A DNA stretch of 64,000 nt from Maioricimonas rarisocia (lineage in GTDB: Bacteria > Planctomycetota > Planctomycetia > Planctomycetales > Planctomycetaceae), in the NCBI RefSeq assembly GCF_007747795.1, contig NZ_CP036275.1:744001-808000 (forward strand), in the 5' to 3' direction. Positions 55,721 through 64,000 of this stretch are shown in pieces (the first letter of the stretch is position 1; every line of letters starts with the position of its first letter). The translations under genes and the position numbers were made by a program. The notes beneath the pieces are model-generated. The model had not been told where the DNA came from and made no database searches. It was given only the letters and a program-made list of their open reading frames with translations.

Positions 55721-58507
55721 ATGCTCCGGCTCCTGTGCATACTGTGCGTGGCATTCCTCGCGCAGGGATCTGCGGCCGTCGCTGAAGACGCGGTCGATCC
55801 CGCAGCGATCGAATTCTTCGAGAAGCGGGTCCGGCCGATCCTCGTTCAGCACTGCTACGAGTGCCATTCGACCGAGGACGTCAACGGCGGACTGCTGCTC
55901 GATTCACGCGATGGCGTTCGGAACGGCGGCGATACCGGTCCGGTGCTCATTCCCGGCAAGCCGGAGGAAAGCCTGCTGATCGAGGCGGTCCGCTATCAGA
56001 ACCGCGATCTGCAAATGCCGCCGCAGAATCGCCTCTCGGACGAAGAGATTGCCGCCCTCGAGAAGTGGGTCGAGATGGGAGCCCCCGATCCGCGCGAAGC
56101 GGTCGCCGGTGGTGCAGCTCCCGGCCCGACCGGCATGACCATTGAAGAGGGGAAGGAATTCTGGTCGTTCCAGCCGGTGGCCGACCCTGAAGTGCCGAAG
56201 GTGGACGGGGCCGACTGGGTCCGCACGCCGATCGACGCTTTTCTGCTGGCCCGGCTCGAAGAGCAGGGGCTCCAGCCGGCGCCGCCTGCCGACAAACGAA
56301 CACTCATCCGCCGTGTCACGTTCGACCTGACTGGCCTGCCGCCGTCGCCTGTCGAGGTGAAAGCGTTTCTCGAAGACAAATCGCCCGACGCCTTCGCGAA
56401 GGTCGTCGACCGGCTGCTTCAGTCGCCGCACTATGGCGTGCGGTGGGGGCGTCACTGGCTCGACGTGGCCCGCTATGCCGACTCGAACGGGCTCGATGAG
56501 AATCTGGCGTTCGGCAATGCGTGGCGTTATCGCGACTATGTCGTCGACGCGTTCAACAGCGACAAGCCGTTCGACCGGTTTCTGATCGAACAGATCGCCG
56601 GCGACCTGCTGCCGGACGCCAGCCGCGAAACGAAGATCGCCACCGGCTTCCTCGTTCTGGGGGCCAAGGTTCTGGCCGAGCCGGACCGCGACAAGCTCAT
56701 GATGGACACCATCGACGAGCAGCTGGACACGACCGGCAAGGCGTTCATGGGGATGACGCTCGGCTGCGTGCGGTGTCACGATCACAAGTTCGACCCGCTC
56801 AAACAGACCGACTACTACGCCCTTGCAGCGGTCTTCAAAGGAACGAAAACGTTCGGCGACACGAACACCGGGGCGATCAAGCACTGGCACGAATATTCGT
56901 TCGCCACCGACGAAGACCGCGAGAAGCTCAAGGAAGTCGACGCTCGTATCGCCGAGTTGAAGGGGGCCGCTTCGAGCTTCAAGAACAAGGCGATGGCCGC
57001 ACTGCGGACCGAAGCCCGCAGCAAGGTGACCGAGTACCTGGTCGCGGCGGCCGGTTTCGATCCCAGCATGCCGCTCACTCAGGTCGAGGCGATCGCAGAG
57101 CCGCTTGGACTGCACCCCCGGATCCTGCATCACTGCCGGCTGCATCTGGACTATCACCGGGATGACCCGCTGTATCAGCCGTGGCACGAAATGGCGGCGG
57201 CCGGCGACGTCGAGGGGATCGAGAACCATTACCGGGCGCTGTTCGACGAGGTGAACGCCGCCTGGGCGGCAGCGCGCAAAGAGAACCCGTCGGTCAAGGC
57301 GCTCGAGGATGAGCGACTCGAAGCGGCACGCGTGGCCCTGAACGATGCGACCGGCCTGCTGAACGTTCCTCCCAAGCCGGAGTTCGCATTCGACGAAGAG
57401 ACCCTTGCCGAGTACGACCGGCTGATGGAAGAGGCCCGGATCTACGAGAGCAACGCGCCCGACGAGCCGGCCGCGATGGGCGTCGCCGACGGGGAAATCG
57501 TCGCGGAACTGCCGATCCACATTCGGGGCAGCCACCTCAATCTGGGTGAACCGGTGGCCCGCGAGTTTCCGGAAGTCATGCGGGTTTCGAGCGTGCGGCC
57601 GATCTTCCCCCGCGGCGGCAGCGGTCGCCTGGAACTGGCTCGTTGGATGGCCAGCACCCAGCATCCGCTTACGGCACGCGTCTACGTCAACCGGATCTGG
57701 CGCTGGCACTTCGGGACCGGCATCGTCGCAACCACGGACAACTTCGGAGCCCTGGGAGACCGGCCCTCGCATCCCGAACTGCTCGACTGGCTGGCCCGGC
57801 AGTTCATGGAGTCCGGCTGGTCGACGAAGGAGCTGCACCGGCTGATTCTCACATCGAGTGCCTACCGCATGGCGTCGGGGCATCCGGACGAGTCCACCGC
57901 GGCAGCTGCCGATCCCGAGAACCGCCTGTTGTGGAAGTTCCCCATGCAGCGGCTCGAAGCGGAGCAGATCCGCGATGCGGTTCTGGCGGTCTCCGGCCGG
58001 CTCGACGACACGATTGGCGGAAAGACCGTTCCACTTCGAAACCGGCAGTTCGTGTTCAATCACACCTCGGTTGACCACACGAAGTACGACAGCCTGCGTC
58101 GGGCCATCTATCTGCCGGTGATTCGCAACAACCTGTACACGCTGTTCGAGCAGTTCGATTTTCCTGATCCGACGATGCCGACCGGCAGCCGAAATTCGAC
58201 CACCGTGGCGCCGCAGGCATTGCTGCTGCTCAATTCGGGACTGATGATGGACTCTGCGGAGGCGATGGCGGGCCGTGTGCTCGAATCGACGGCCGCAGAC
58301 GAAGGTCGCGTGCAGTACGCCTACGAGCTCGCGCTGGGACGGGCACCGACAGCTTCAGAGCTGGAACGGGCGCTCCGGTTCGTGACCGAACTGAGCGCAC
58401 AGTCGCTGACCGATGCGGCCACGATCGACCCGGCTGCCGAGCGGCAGGCCTGGGCGCTGCTGTGCCAGAGTCTGTTTGCCAGCAACGAGTTCATGTACGT
58501 ACGGTGA
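55721..58507 (+). CDS. PSD1 cytochrome c-domain / DUF1549 / DUF1553 protein
   Basis: A 928-residue exported protein from the ATG at 55721 (AGGCGGG upstream; the frame is open earlier). The signal peptide is LRLLCILCVAFLAQGSAAVA. The PSD1 domain has haem site CYECH (45-49). DUF1549 has CVRCHDHKFDP. A coiled-coil insert follows (about 395-580), then DUF1553. This is the second such gene in the window; it lacks the beta-rich insert of the first. Followed by DUF1501 as usual. Periplasmic redox role inferred. Confidence 0.94.
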   Translation: MLRLLCILCVAFLAQGSAAVAEDAVDPAAIEFFEKRVRPILVQHCYECHSTEDVNGGLLLDSRDGVRNGGDTGPVLIPGKPEESLLIEAVRYQNRDLQMPPQNRLSDEEIAALEKWVEMGAPDPREAVAGGAAPGPTGMTIEEGKEFWSFQPVADPEVPKVDGADWVRTPIDAFLLARLEEQGLQPAPPADKRTLIRRVTFDLTGLPPSPVEVKAFLEDKSPDAFAKVVDRLLQSPHYGVRWGRHWLDVARYADSNGLDENLAFGNAWRYRDYVVDAFNSDKPFDRFLIEQIAGDLLPDASRETKIATGFLVLGAKVLAEPDRDKLMMDTIDEQLDTTGKAFMGMTLGCVRCHDHKFDPLKQTDYYALAAVFKGTKTFGDTNTGAIKHWHEYSFATDEDREKLKEVDARIAELKGAASSFKNKAMAALRTEARSKVTEYLVAAAGFDPSMPLTQVEAIAEPLGLHPRILHHCRLHLDYHRDDPLYQPWHEMAAAGDVEGIENHYRALFDEVNAAWAAARKENPSVKALEDERLEAARVALNDATGLLNVPPKPEFAFDEETLAEYDRLMEEARIYESNAPDEPAAMGVADGEIVAELPIHIRGSHLNLGEPVAREFPEVMRVSSVRPIFPRGGSGRLELARWMASTQHPLTARVYVNRIWRWHFGTGIVATTDNFGALGDRPSHPELLDWLARQFMESGWSTKELHRLILTSSAYRMASGHPDESTAAAADPENRLLWKFPMQRLEAEQIRDAVLAVSGRLDDTIGGKTVPLRNRQFVFNHTSVDHTKYDSLRRAIYLPVIRNNLYTLFEQFDFPDPTMPTGSRNSTTVAPQALLLLNSGLMMDSAEAMAGRVLESTAADEGRVQYAYELALGRAPTASELERALRFVTELSAQSLTDAATIDPAAERQAWALLCQSLFASNEFMYVR

Positions 58508-58592
58508 CCGCCTGCGGTCGCGGCGGCCCGCCTCGCGGCTACTGCGAACGCGATGACCGACGGCGTATTGATTCAACGACGGAGAGTGAGAC

Positions 58593-60044
58593 GTGTCGAC
58601 TTCCCGAAATCCGTCCGATCCTTCGCTGTCGGGTCTGCAGGCCCTGCAGACGCGGCGGCATCTGCTCAAGACGTCTGCCGTCGGATTCGGACATCTCGCC
58701 CTGCAGGCGTTGCTGGGGCAGGAGTCATCCGCGCAGGCGGCGTCGACCAATCCGCTGATTCCCCAGCAGCCGCATCATCCACCCCGGGCCCGACGCATCG
58801 TCTTCCTCTTCATGAAGGGGGGACCGTCGCACGTCGACACGTTCGATCCCAAGCCGCTGCTCGACCGGGATCACGGCAAGCCGCTTCCATTCGATCTGCC
58901 CCGCGTCACGTTCGCCAAACAGGGGAACCTGCTCAAGTCGCCGTGGAAGTTCCACCAGTACGGCGAGAGCGGGCTGCCGGTCAGCGAACTGTTCCCCAAC
59001 GTTGCCCGGCACGTCGACGACCTGTGCGTTCTGCGATCGGTGTACGGCACGAACCCCGCTCACGGCGGCGCGCTGCTCAAGCTGCACACTGGTAGCGACC
59101 AGTTCGTGCGGCCCAGTATGGGGTCGTGGGTCACTTACGGACTGGGGACCGAGAATGCGAATCTGCCCGGCTTCATCACGATCTGCCCGACGCTGGCACA
59201 CGGCGGCGTCAACAATTGGGGGGCCGCATTTCTCCCCTCGTACTGTCAGGGGACGCCCATCGGCAACGCCAGCCTGGCCGCGGCTCAGGCGAAGGTAAAG
59301 CACATCCGCAATTCGCGGATCGATCCCTCCCTGCAGCGCCGACAGCTCGACCTGATTGCCGCGATGAACCGGGATCATCTCGAAACAGTGGGCACGAACC
59401 AGGCGCTCGAAGGCCGGCTCAATTCGTTCGAACTCGCGTATCGCATGCAGTCGTCGATGCCGGAGATTCAGGATCTCTCCAGCGAATCGGAAGCGACGCA
59501 GCAGCTGTACGGAATCGACGACCCGGTGACGGAGGACTTCGGTCGGCAGTGTCTGATGGCCCGACGCTTCCTGGAGGAAGGCGTCCGGTTCGTGCAGGTG
59601 ACGCACAGCGACAGCGAAGTGCAGTGGGATCAGCACAGTAACCTCTATCAGGGACACACCAAGAACTCCGCCGAGGTCGACAAGCCGATTGCCGGCTTCC
59701 TGACCGACCTGAAGGCCCGCGGCCTGCTGGATGACACGCTGGTTCTCTGGGGTGGCGAGTTCGGTCGCACGCCGACGGCACAGGGAACGAACGGCCGCGA
59801 TCACAACCCGCACGGCTTTACGATGTGGATGGCGGGTGGTGGCGTGAAGGGTGGCTATGCCTACGGGGCGACCGACGAGTACGGATACTACGCTGCCGAG
59901 AACAAGATGCACGTGCACGACCTGCACGCCACGATGCTGCATCTGCTTGGTCTGGATCACGAGCGGCTGACGTTCCGGTACGCGGGACGTGACTTCCGCC
60001 TGACGGACGTCGCGGGCCGTGTGGCGACGGATATCTTTGCGTAG
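58593..60044 (+). CDS. DUF1501 family Tat-exported protein
   Basis: A 483-residue protein starting at the GTG at 58593 with GGAGAG upstream. It has a Tat-type signal (QTRRHLLKTSAVGFGHLALQALL), FLFMKGGPSHVDTFDPKP near residue 75, and GRDHNPHGFTMWMAGGGVKGG near residue 405. Paired with the PSD1 gene 85 bp upstream. Same remarks on function as for its paralogue at 19320, with which it shares the motif order. Confidence 0.93.
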   Translation: MSTSRNPSDPSLSGLQALQTRRHLLKTSAVGFGHLALQALLGQESSAQAASTNPLIPQQPHHPPRARRIVFLFMKGGPSHVDTFDPKPLLDRDHGKPLPFDLPRVTFAKQGNLLKSPWKFHQYGESGLPVSELFPNVARHVDDLCVLRSVYGTNPAHGGALLKLHTGSDQFVRPSMGSWVTYGLGTENANLPGFITICPTLAHGGVNNWGAAFLPSYCQGTPIGNASLAAAQAKVKHIRNSRIDPSLQRRQLDLIAAMNRDHLETVGTNQALEGRLNSFELAYRMQSSMPEIQDLSSESEATQQLYGIDDPVTEDFGRQCLMARRFLEEGVRFVQVTHSDSEVQWDQHSNLYQGHTKNSAEVDKPIAGFLTDLKARGLLDDTLVLWGGEFGRTPTAQGTNGRDHNPHGFTMWMAGGGVKGGYAYGATDEYGYYAAENKMHVHDLHATMLHLLGLDHERLTFRYAGRDFRLTDVAGRVATDIFA

Positions 60045-60312
60045 TTCGGTGGCATGCCTGCAGCGAAGTGACGGCCATCGCGAACGTCGCGTTGGGTGCC
60101 ATGCCCTCACGGCGAAGCCGGGTGGGCATGCGGTCCAATCCCGTTACAGCACGTAATGGCTGCGGGAGCACGCTCACGAAAACGCCACGGCTGGTCGCGT
60201 CGCTGCGCTCCGACCACCAGCCACCCGGTGGCAGCGGAAATCGCTCGACGCTCGCACTGGCGGCAAGCCGCCAGTGGCACCCGCATCGTGGCCCGGGGGC
60301 TGGTATGGGCCT

Positions 60313-60602
60313 GTAGGGTGCTGTCGCCGGAGGCGACGCAGCATCTGACAACCATCGATCCGGCAACATCACTCGAACGGACGGGCGCGGAGTCCGCGCA
60401 GGATAAGACAGGTGGGGCAGGCATTCCTGCCTGCCATCATCGGCTTGAGAATTTGCCTCCTGCCGGCTGCGCCGGCCCCGGTTGCACCGTCAGACTGCCT
60501 TTGATGCTGTGATCTGATTTGAACGGTGCGTCACGGGCTGTCTGGTCGGGAATGTCGCTCATCGTGGAACGGGCCATTCCCGCTCGCCGTGACACACCCT
60601 AC
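60313..60602. repeat. composite REPIN-like element with inner insertion, copy 1
   Basis: The ends are those of the 145-bp element (GTAGGGTGCTGTCGCCGG and GCCGTGACACACCCTAC). About 145 bp lie inside it, holding a GGCAGGCATTCCTGCCTGCC palindrome and CGGCTGCGCCGGCCCCGG. Confidence 0.93.
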
Positions 60603-60635
60603 GGCGCTCACTCCAGCCACGGCCACCCATCACAC

Positions 60636-60925
60636 GCAGGGTGCTGTCGCCGGAGGCGACGCACCAACGGACGACCATCGATCCGGCAACATCCCTCGAA
60701 CGGACGGGCGCGGAGTCCGCGCAGGATAAGACAGGTGGGGCAGGCATTCCTGCCTGCCATCATCGGCTTGAGAATTTGCCTCCTGCCGGCTGCGCCGGCC
60801 CCGGTTGCACCGTCAGACTGCCTTTGATGCTGTTATCTGATTTGAACGGTGCGTCACGGGCTGTCTGGTCGGGAATGTCGCTCATCGTGGAATCGGCCAT
60901 TCCCGCTCGCCGCGACACACCCTAC
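60636..60925. repeat. composite REPIN-like element with inner insertion, copy 2
   Basis: Near-identical to the element at 60313-60602, offset 323 bp. The left end reads GCAGGGTG. Same inner modules. Confidence 0.93.
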
Positions 60926-60975
60926 GGAGCTGTGCCGGACCCGTTGGGCCGCAGGGTGCTGTCGCCGGAGGCGAA

Positions 60976-62724
60976 TCACCGCTCCAGCGCGTACACGTTC
61001 ACCCCCGCTCTCACGTCCTCATGCAGCGGCTCCCATGTCTTCAGCCGCTCGCGCACTTCCTCCGAAATGCCTTCCATACGGACGACTGCGTAGTCGACCC
61101 CCAGTTGCCGCAGGCGGGTGAGGCCGGCCTCGTCCGGAAAGTCCGGCATCAGCTTCCGCATCGACATGTAATGTTCGGGAAAGAACCCCGAGTACCCGTT
61201 GACCATCTCCCGCTCGTGCCACAGGCCGAGATTCATCCAGACCGTCGTCTCCTCGAAGTCTCCGACCGCATTGCCGGTCGCGATCGGCAGACAGGCCAGC
61301 ACGGCATCGCGGGGCGTTTCATTGCGGACCCAATCAATCCAGCCCGCATGAATCTCGAGTGACGGTACGGTGTGCCACCTGTTCTTCGTCGGCCAGCTCT
61401 CGATCAGGGGAAGCAGCATGAGCAGCAGGACGACCCCTTTCCAGAACCGTCCCGTATACCGACGCCACAGCCACGACAGCCCGCCGGCGGCGAGGAAGAC
61501 GAACATCAGCTGCGCGAGCACCGCCAGACGAAACGGACTGCGGATCTGCGCCAGTCCCGGATACCAGTCACGCATCGAGACGAACGGCGAGAAGCCGGCC
61601 ACTTCCAGTCGCGGACCGAGCGAGCCGGCGAACGCGATCAGCCCGGCGATCAGGCAGAAGAACGTCCACCTGCGAAGGCTGCGTGCGAACAGGCCGATCA
61701 CCAGTCCGATCGTCGCCCACAGCAGCATCAGCGTGCCGCTGCCGGCCGGCCAGAGTTCCCGTCCCGCGATGGGAGCGAGCCGCAGATGGCGGGCGATGCG
61801 AAAGTGGTCTTCTGCCGGGTGCAGGTAGTCAGTCGGGATCAGGGAGAGGGACCGCACCAGTTCCAGTCCTCGCGGATGCGTCCACGGAAGCAGCCAGATC
61901 ATCTGGGCCCGCAGGATGGGAGAGACGATCACTGCCGCGGTCGCCACGGCGACGATCAGCTTCGCCAGGAGAAGCAGGGCCGAGCGCGTGTTTCCACTCG
62001 GCGGAGACATCCGTTTCTGTGCGAAGAACGCTTTGCCGATTGGCAGCAGGCATGCCGGTGCGAGCAGCGTGAGGAACAGGCCATAGTAGTTGCAGGCGGC
62101 ATAGGTGGCGGCAGCGGCAACTCCGAGGAGGAGTGACGTCCTCCAGGTCGGCTGGCGTGAGAAATGGACCATCGCCCACAACACGCCGATCGGTCCCCAC
62201 AGGCAGCAGAGCTGCAACACGCCCAGTTGCCAGTGAATGAACGGAAGCGTGAGCGTCGCGATTCCGCCGAACAGTGCAGCCGCGGGATGCAGACCGACAT
62301 CAACCAGCAGCCGGCGAGCGAACATCCCATTCAGGCCGAGCGTCAGCAGCACGTAAATGTTGTAGGCCAGTGCATCCGTGCCGGCCCAGGCGACGGGAGC
62401 GACGATCATCGTCGTCGGCTGCGCTTCGGAGAGGGCGAACGCCCCCGGCTGGGGGTGAAAGATCGGTGCCTGCCAGTAGTCGGGCAGGCCGGCAGCGAGC
62501 TGGGTCGCGTTCCAGCCGATCGTCCACAGGTTGAACAGCGGCACTGTTGCTGCGGCCTCGGTTCCGATCGGGATCCGCTGATGATACGCCTGCAGCGGTC
62601 CGAGCGTGGCGACCGCCAGCAGCATCCATCCCGCCAGCTCGAGCAGCGCAAGGCTGCCGCGTCGGTGCAGGGGCCGGGCGGTTTCGGTCGTGGGAGCGAG
62701 TCGGTCGGCAGTCACGTCAGGCAT
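60976..62724 (-). CDS. polytopic membrane protein, glycosyltransferase/YfhO-like topology
   Basis: A 582-residue protein from the ATG at 62724; a longer open frame upstream looks non-coding. It has about 11 TMs from residue 22 to about 430 and a soluble C-terminal domain (about 445-582: TPRDAVLACLPIATGNAVGDFEETTVWMNLGLWHEREMVNGYSGFFPEHYMSM). The arrangement resembles GT-C-type glycosyltransferases and YfhO-like membrane proteins. I see no DxD-like motif I can assign with confidence. Possible role in cell-surface glycan or lipid sugar transfer. Confidence 0.82.
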   Translation of the reverse strand: MPDVTADRLAPTTETARPLHRRGSLALLELAGWMLLAVATLGPLQAYHQRIPIGTEAAATVPLFNLWTIGWNATQLAAGLPDYWQAPIFHPQPGAFALSEAQPTTMIVAPVAWAGTDALAYNIYVLLTLGLNGMFARRLLVDVGLHPAAALFGGIATLTLPFIHWQLGVLQLCCLWGPIGVLWAMVHFSRQPTWRTSLLLGVAAAATYAACNYYGLFLTLLAPACLLPIGKAFFAQKRMSPPSGNTRSALLLLAKLIVAVATAAVIVSPILRAQMIWLLPWTHPRGLELVRSLSLIPTDYLHPAEDHFRIARHLRLAPIAGRELWPAGSGTLMLLWATIGLVIGLFARSLRRWTFFCLIAGLIAFAGSLGPRLEVAGFSPFVSMRDWYPGLAQIRSPFRLAVLAQLMFVFLAAGGLSWLWRRYTGRFWKGVVLLLMLLPLIESWPTKNRWHTVPSLEIHAGWIDWVRNETPRDAVLACLPIATGNAVGDFEETTVWMNLGLWHEREMVNGYSGFFPEHYMSMRKLMPDFPDEAGLTRLRQLGVDYAVVRMEGISEEVRERLKTWEPLHEDVRAGVNVYALER

Positions 62725-63321
62725 GACTTCGGAGTCTGGACGAACGGGGCGAGTCGGAGCGAGAATTCGCGTGCTGACTGATGGTGACGCCGGACGAGGG
62801 TTGCCGCCAGTCTGTTTTTTCCGGGGGGATGACCCGGCTCGATGTGCAGGGAAACCCCGGTTCCAGCGGCCCGAACGTGCGGCGAAACTGCACCTTGTGA
62901 CGCCGCCGGTCGAGTGATGAGGGGGCGACGAACCAGGCCGGCCCTCTCGGGGACGATTCGGGGCACGGGCAGCAGCCTCACTGACGATGACTGAAACATC
63001 AGATCGAATTTGTAACATTTTCAGATTTGCAGCAGGTGCTCCCTTGCGGAGACGCCGTGAAGTACACTAGCTTTTTTGCGACTTTAAGACGCCGATTCTC
63101 CCGGGCCTGTGGTCGGCAACTTGCAGCGGCTTCTGCTTTTCGCGGGCCCGGATCAGCAATTCTGCTGTAGCACGGACTCTGTGCTTCTGCCGTGCCTCTG
63201 TCTGCAGAAACCGCTTTCAGGCGTTTCGCCGACCCCTTCATTCAAATCCTCATCTATCGATATCGATGCGCACAAATTCCAGGGCCATCTCTTTTCCTTT
63301 CTTTCTCTGGAGACTGATGAC
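62725..63321. other. divergent intergenic region
   Basis: No supported gene. It should hold the promoters of the membrane protein (minus) and the DUF1559 gene (plus). The stretch 63000-63090 is AT-richer than average. No clear promoter at good spacing. Confidence 0.5.
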
Positions 63322-64000
63322 ATGGTGCAACGATTGTTGAAGCGGCGTGGATTCACGCTGATCGAACTGCTGGTGGTGATCGCCATCATTGCGATCCTCA
63401 TTGCGCTGCTGCTCCCGGCGGTGCAGCAGGCCCGCGAAGCGGCCCGGCGGACGCAGTGCAAGAACAACCTCAAGCAGCTCGGACTGGCCATCCACAACTA
63501 CCACGACGTGTACGGCATGGTTCCCATGGCGTCCGGCAGCAACGGTGGCCCGGGCGGTCGTCGCCACAGCGGCTACGTCGGCATGCTCCCGTACATTGAT
63601 CAGGCGCCGCTGTTCAATCTGATCGCTGGTGGGGGAACGGCCGCTTCGGTCAACGGCTCCACCGACTACAACGGCTTCGACTTCGTGCCGTGGGACAACA
63701 ACCACCGCGCTGTCCGCACGAAGATTCCGATGCTGCTCTGCCCGTCGGATGCCGACACGACCGAGCAGAATCCCCGCGAGAAATGTAACTACATGTTCTC
63801 GCGCGGTGACACCGCCTGGGATCACAACCCGGCCTGGAACGGCAACGGCGGCCGTGGCCTGCGTGGCATGTTCGTGGGTGGCAGCGGCAACTCGGGAACG
63901 CGGAGTTTCCGGGACGTCACCGACGGACTGAGTAACACGATCGCCATGGGTGAGCGGATCAAGTCGCAGCCGGGCGCGAACACCATCAAGACCGGTGCGA
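63322..64000 (+). CDS. DUF1559 prepilin-like protein, 3'-truncated by window edge
   Basis: First 226 residues of a fourth DUF1559 gene. It has the leader KRRG before [16 protein letters not shown], then [27 protein letters not shown], and later [18 protein letters not shown]. The start is the ATG at 63322; CTGGAGA lies about 10 bp upstream. The remaining about 100 residues lie beyond the window. Confidence 0.95.
   Translation, partial: MVQRLLKRRGFTLIELLVVIAIIAILIALLLPAVQQAREAARRTQCKNNLKQLGLAIHNYHDVYGMVPMASGSNGGPGGRRHSGYVGMLPYIDQAPLFNLIAGGGTAASVNGSTDYNGFDFVPWDNNHRAVRTKIPMLLCPSDADTTEQNPREKCNYMFSRGDTAWDHNPAWNGNGGRGLRGMFVGGSGNSGTRSFRDVTDGLSNTIAMGERIKSQPGANTIKTGA

Larger units (their letters stand above)
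60045..60975. other. repeat-filled gap between convergent genes
   Basis: No gene. It contains an inverted GGCTGGTCGCGTCG-type module (about 60190-60227), two nearly identical 290-bp composite elements (60313-60602 and 60636-60925), and a left half-element at about 60954-60975 that abuts the stop codon of the next gene. Confidence 0.8.

Noticed and set aside
55904-58078. 724-residue minus-strand open frame
   Set aside because: Shadow of the PSD1/DUF1549/DUF1553 gene, whose haem and domain motifs are on the plus strand.

Overview
The window looks like chromosome of a high-GC planctomycete (order Planctomycetales). This is inferred from gene content. There are four DUF1559 prepilin-like proteins with an N-methylation leader. 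There are two pairs of a DUF1549/DUF1553 'PSD1' cytochrome-c-domain protein followed by a DUF1501 Tat protein. There are also many small lipoproteins, an ASPIC/FG-GAP protein, PQQ and TPR proteins, and a PknB-like kinase. I recognise no phage, insertion sequence with a transposase, CRISPR array or rRNA. One tRNA gene (Val, CAC) is present.

Layout. 1-5.6 kb: end of phoH, a 356-bp direct repeat, then a minus-strand operon of a zinc-ribbon MotA/TolQ/ExbB-like channel protein with two paralogous ExbD/MotB-like partners. 5.6-15.7 kb: three DUF1559 genes, small lipoproteins, the large TPR/FG-GAP/ASPIC protein, a membrane protein and a STAS protein. 16-20.8 kb: first PSD1-DUF1501 pair, then tRNA-Val. 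21-26.8 kb: a dCTP-deaminase-like gene with a small partner, an operon of a free-standing EF-Tu domain III protein, a cysteine-poor thioredoxin-like protein and a TPR protein, a GNAT gene, and a lower-GC two-gene cassette of unknown function. 27-31.9 kb: small unknown gene, YjbQ family, a degenerate sigma-54-activator-like protein, HEAT protein and secreted proteins. 32-41 kb: minus-strand run with a terpene-cyclase-like toroid protein, CrcB, PQQ propeller, TPR protein and kinase. 41-55 kb: MoxR/ChlI-like ATPase, DUF885, CARDB-like lipoprotein, a QueG-like/SCP2 fusion with an upstream MarR gene, YqgE, esterase, K+ channel and a PLP dehydratase divergent from an IclR regulator. 55.7-60 kb: second PSD1-DUF1501 pair. 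61-64 kb: polytopic membrane protein and a truncated DUF1559 gene.

Almost every long intergenic gap is built from a small set of repeated, mostly palindromic modules. The main one is a 144-145 bp REPIN-like element bounded by GTAGGGTG and CACCCTAC; others are 20-40 bp GC-rich palindromes. They occur in varying order and orientation, sometimes tandem (225-bp array near 38 kb) and sometimes nested (60.3-60.9 kb). One gap holds eight exact copies of a 14-bp unit that recreates a perfect Shine-Dalgarno sequence at each junction.

The strongest candidates for undescribed biology are: the channel-like operon, whose two B subunits align without gaps through their membrane segment but have Asp in one and Ser in the other at position 19; the EF-Tu domain III / thioredoxin-like / TPR operon; the low-GC cassette at 25.3-26.8 kb; and the near-identical 14-bp sites in front of the MarR and QueG-like/SCP2 genes.
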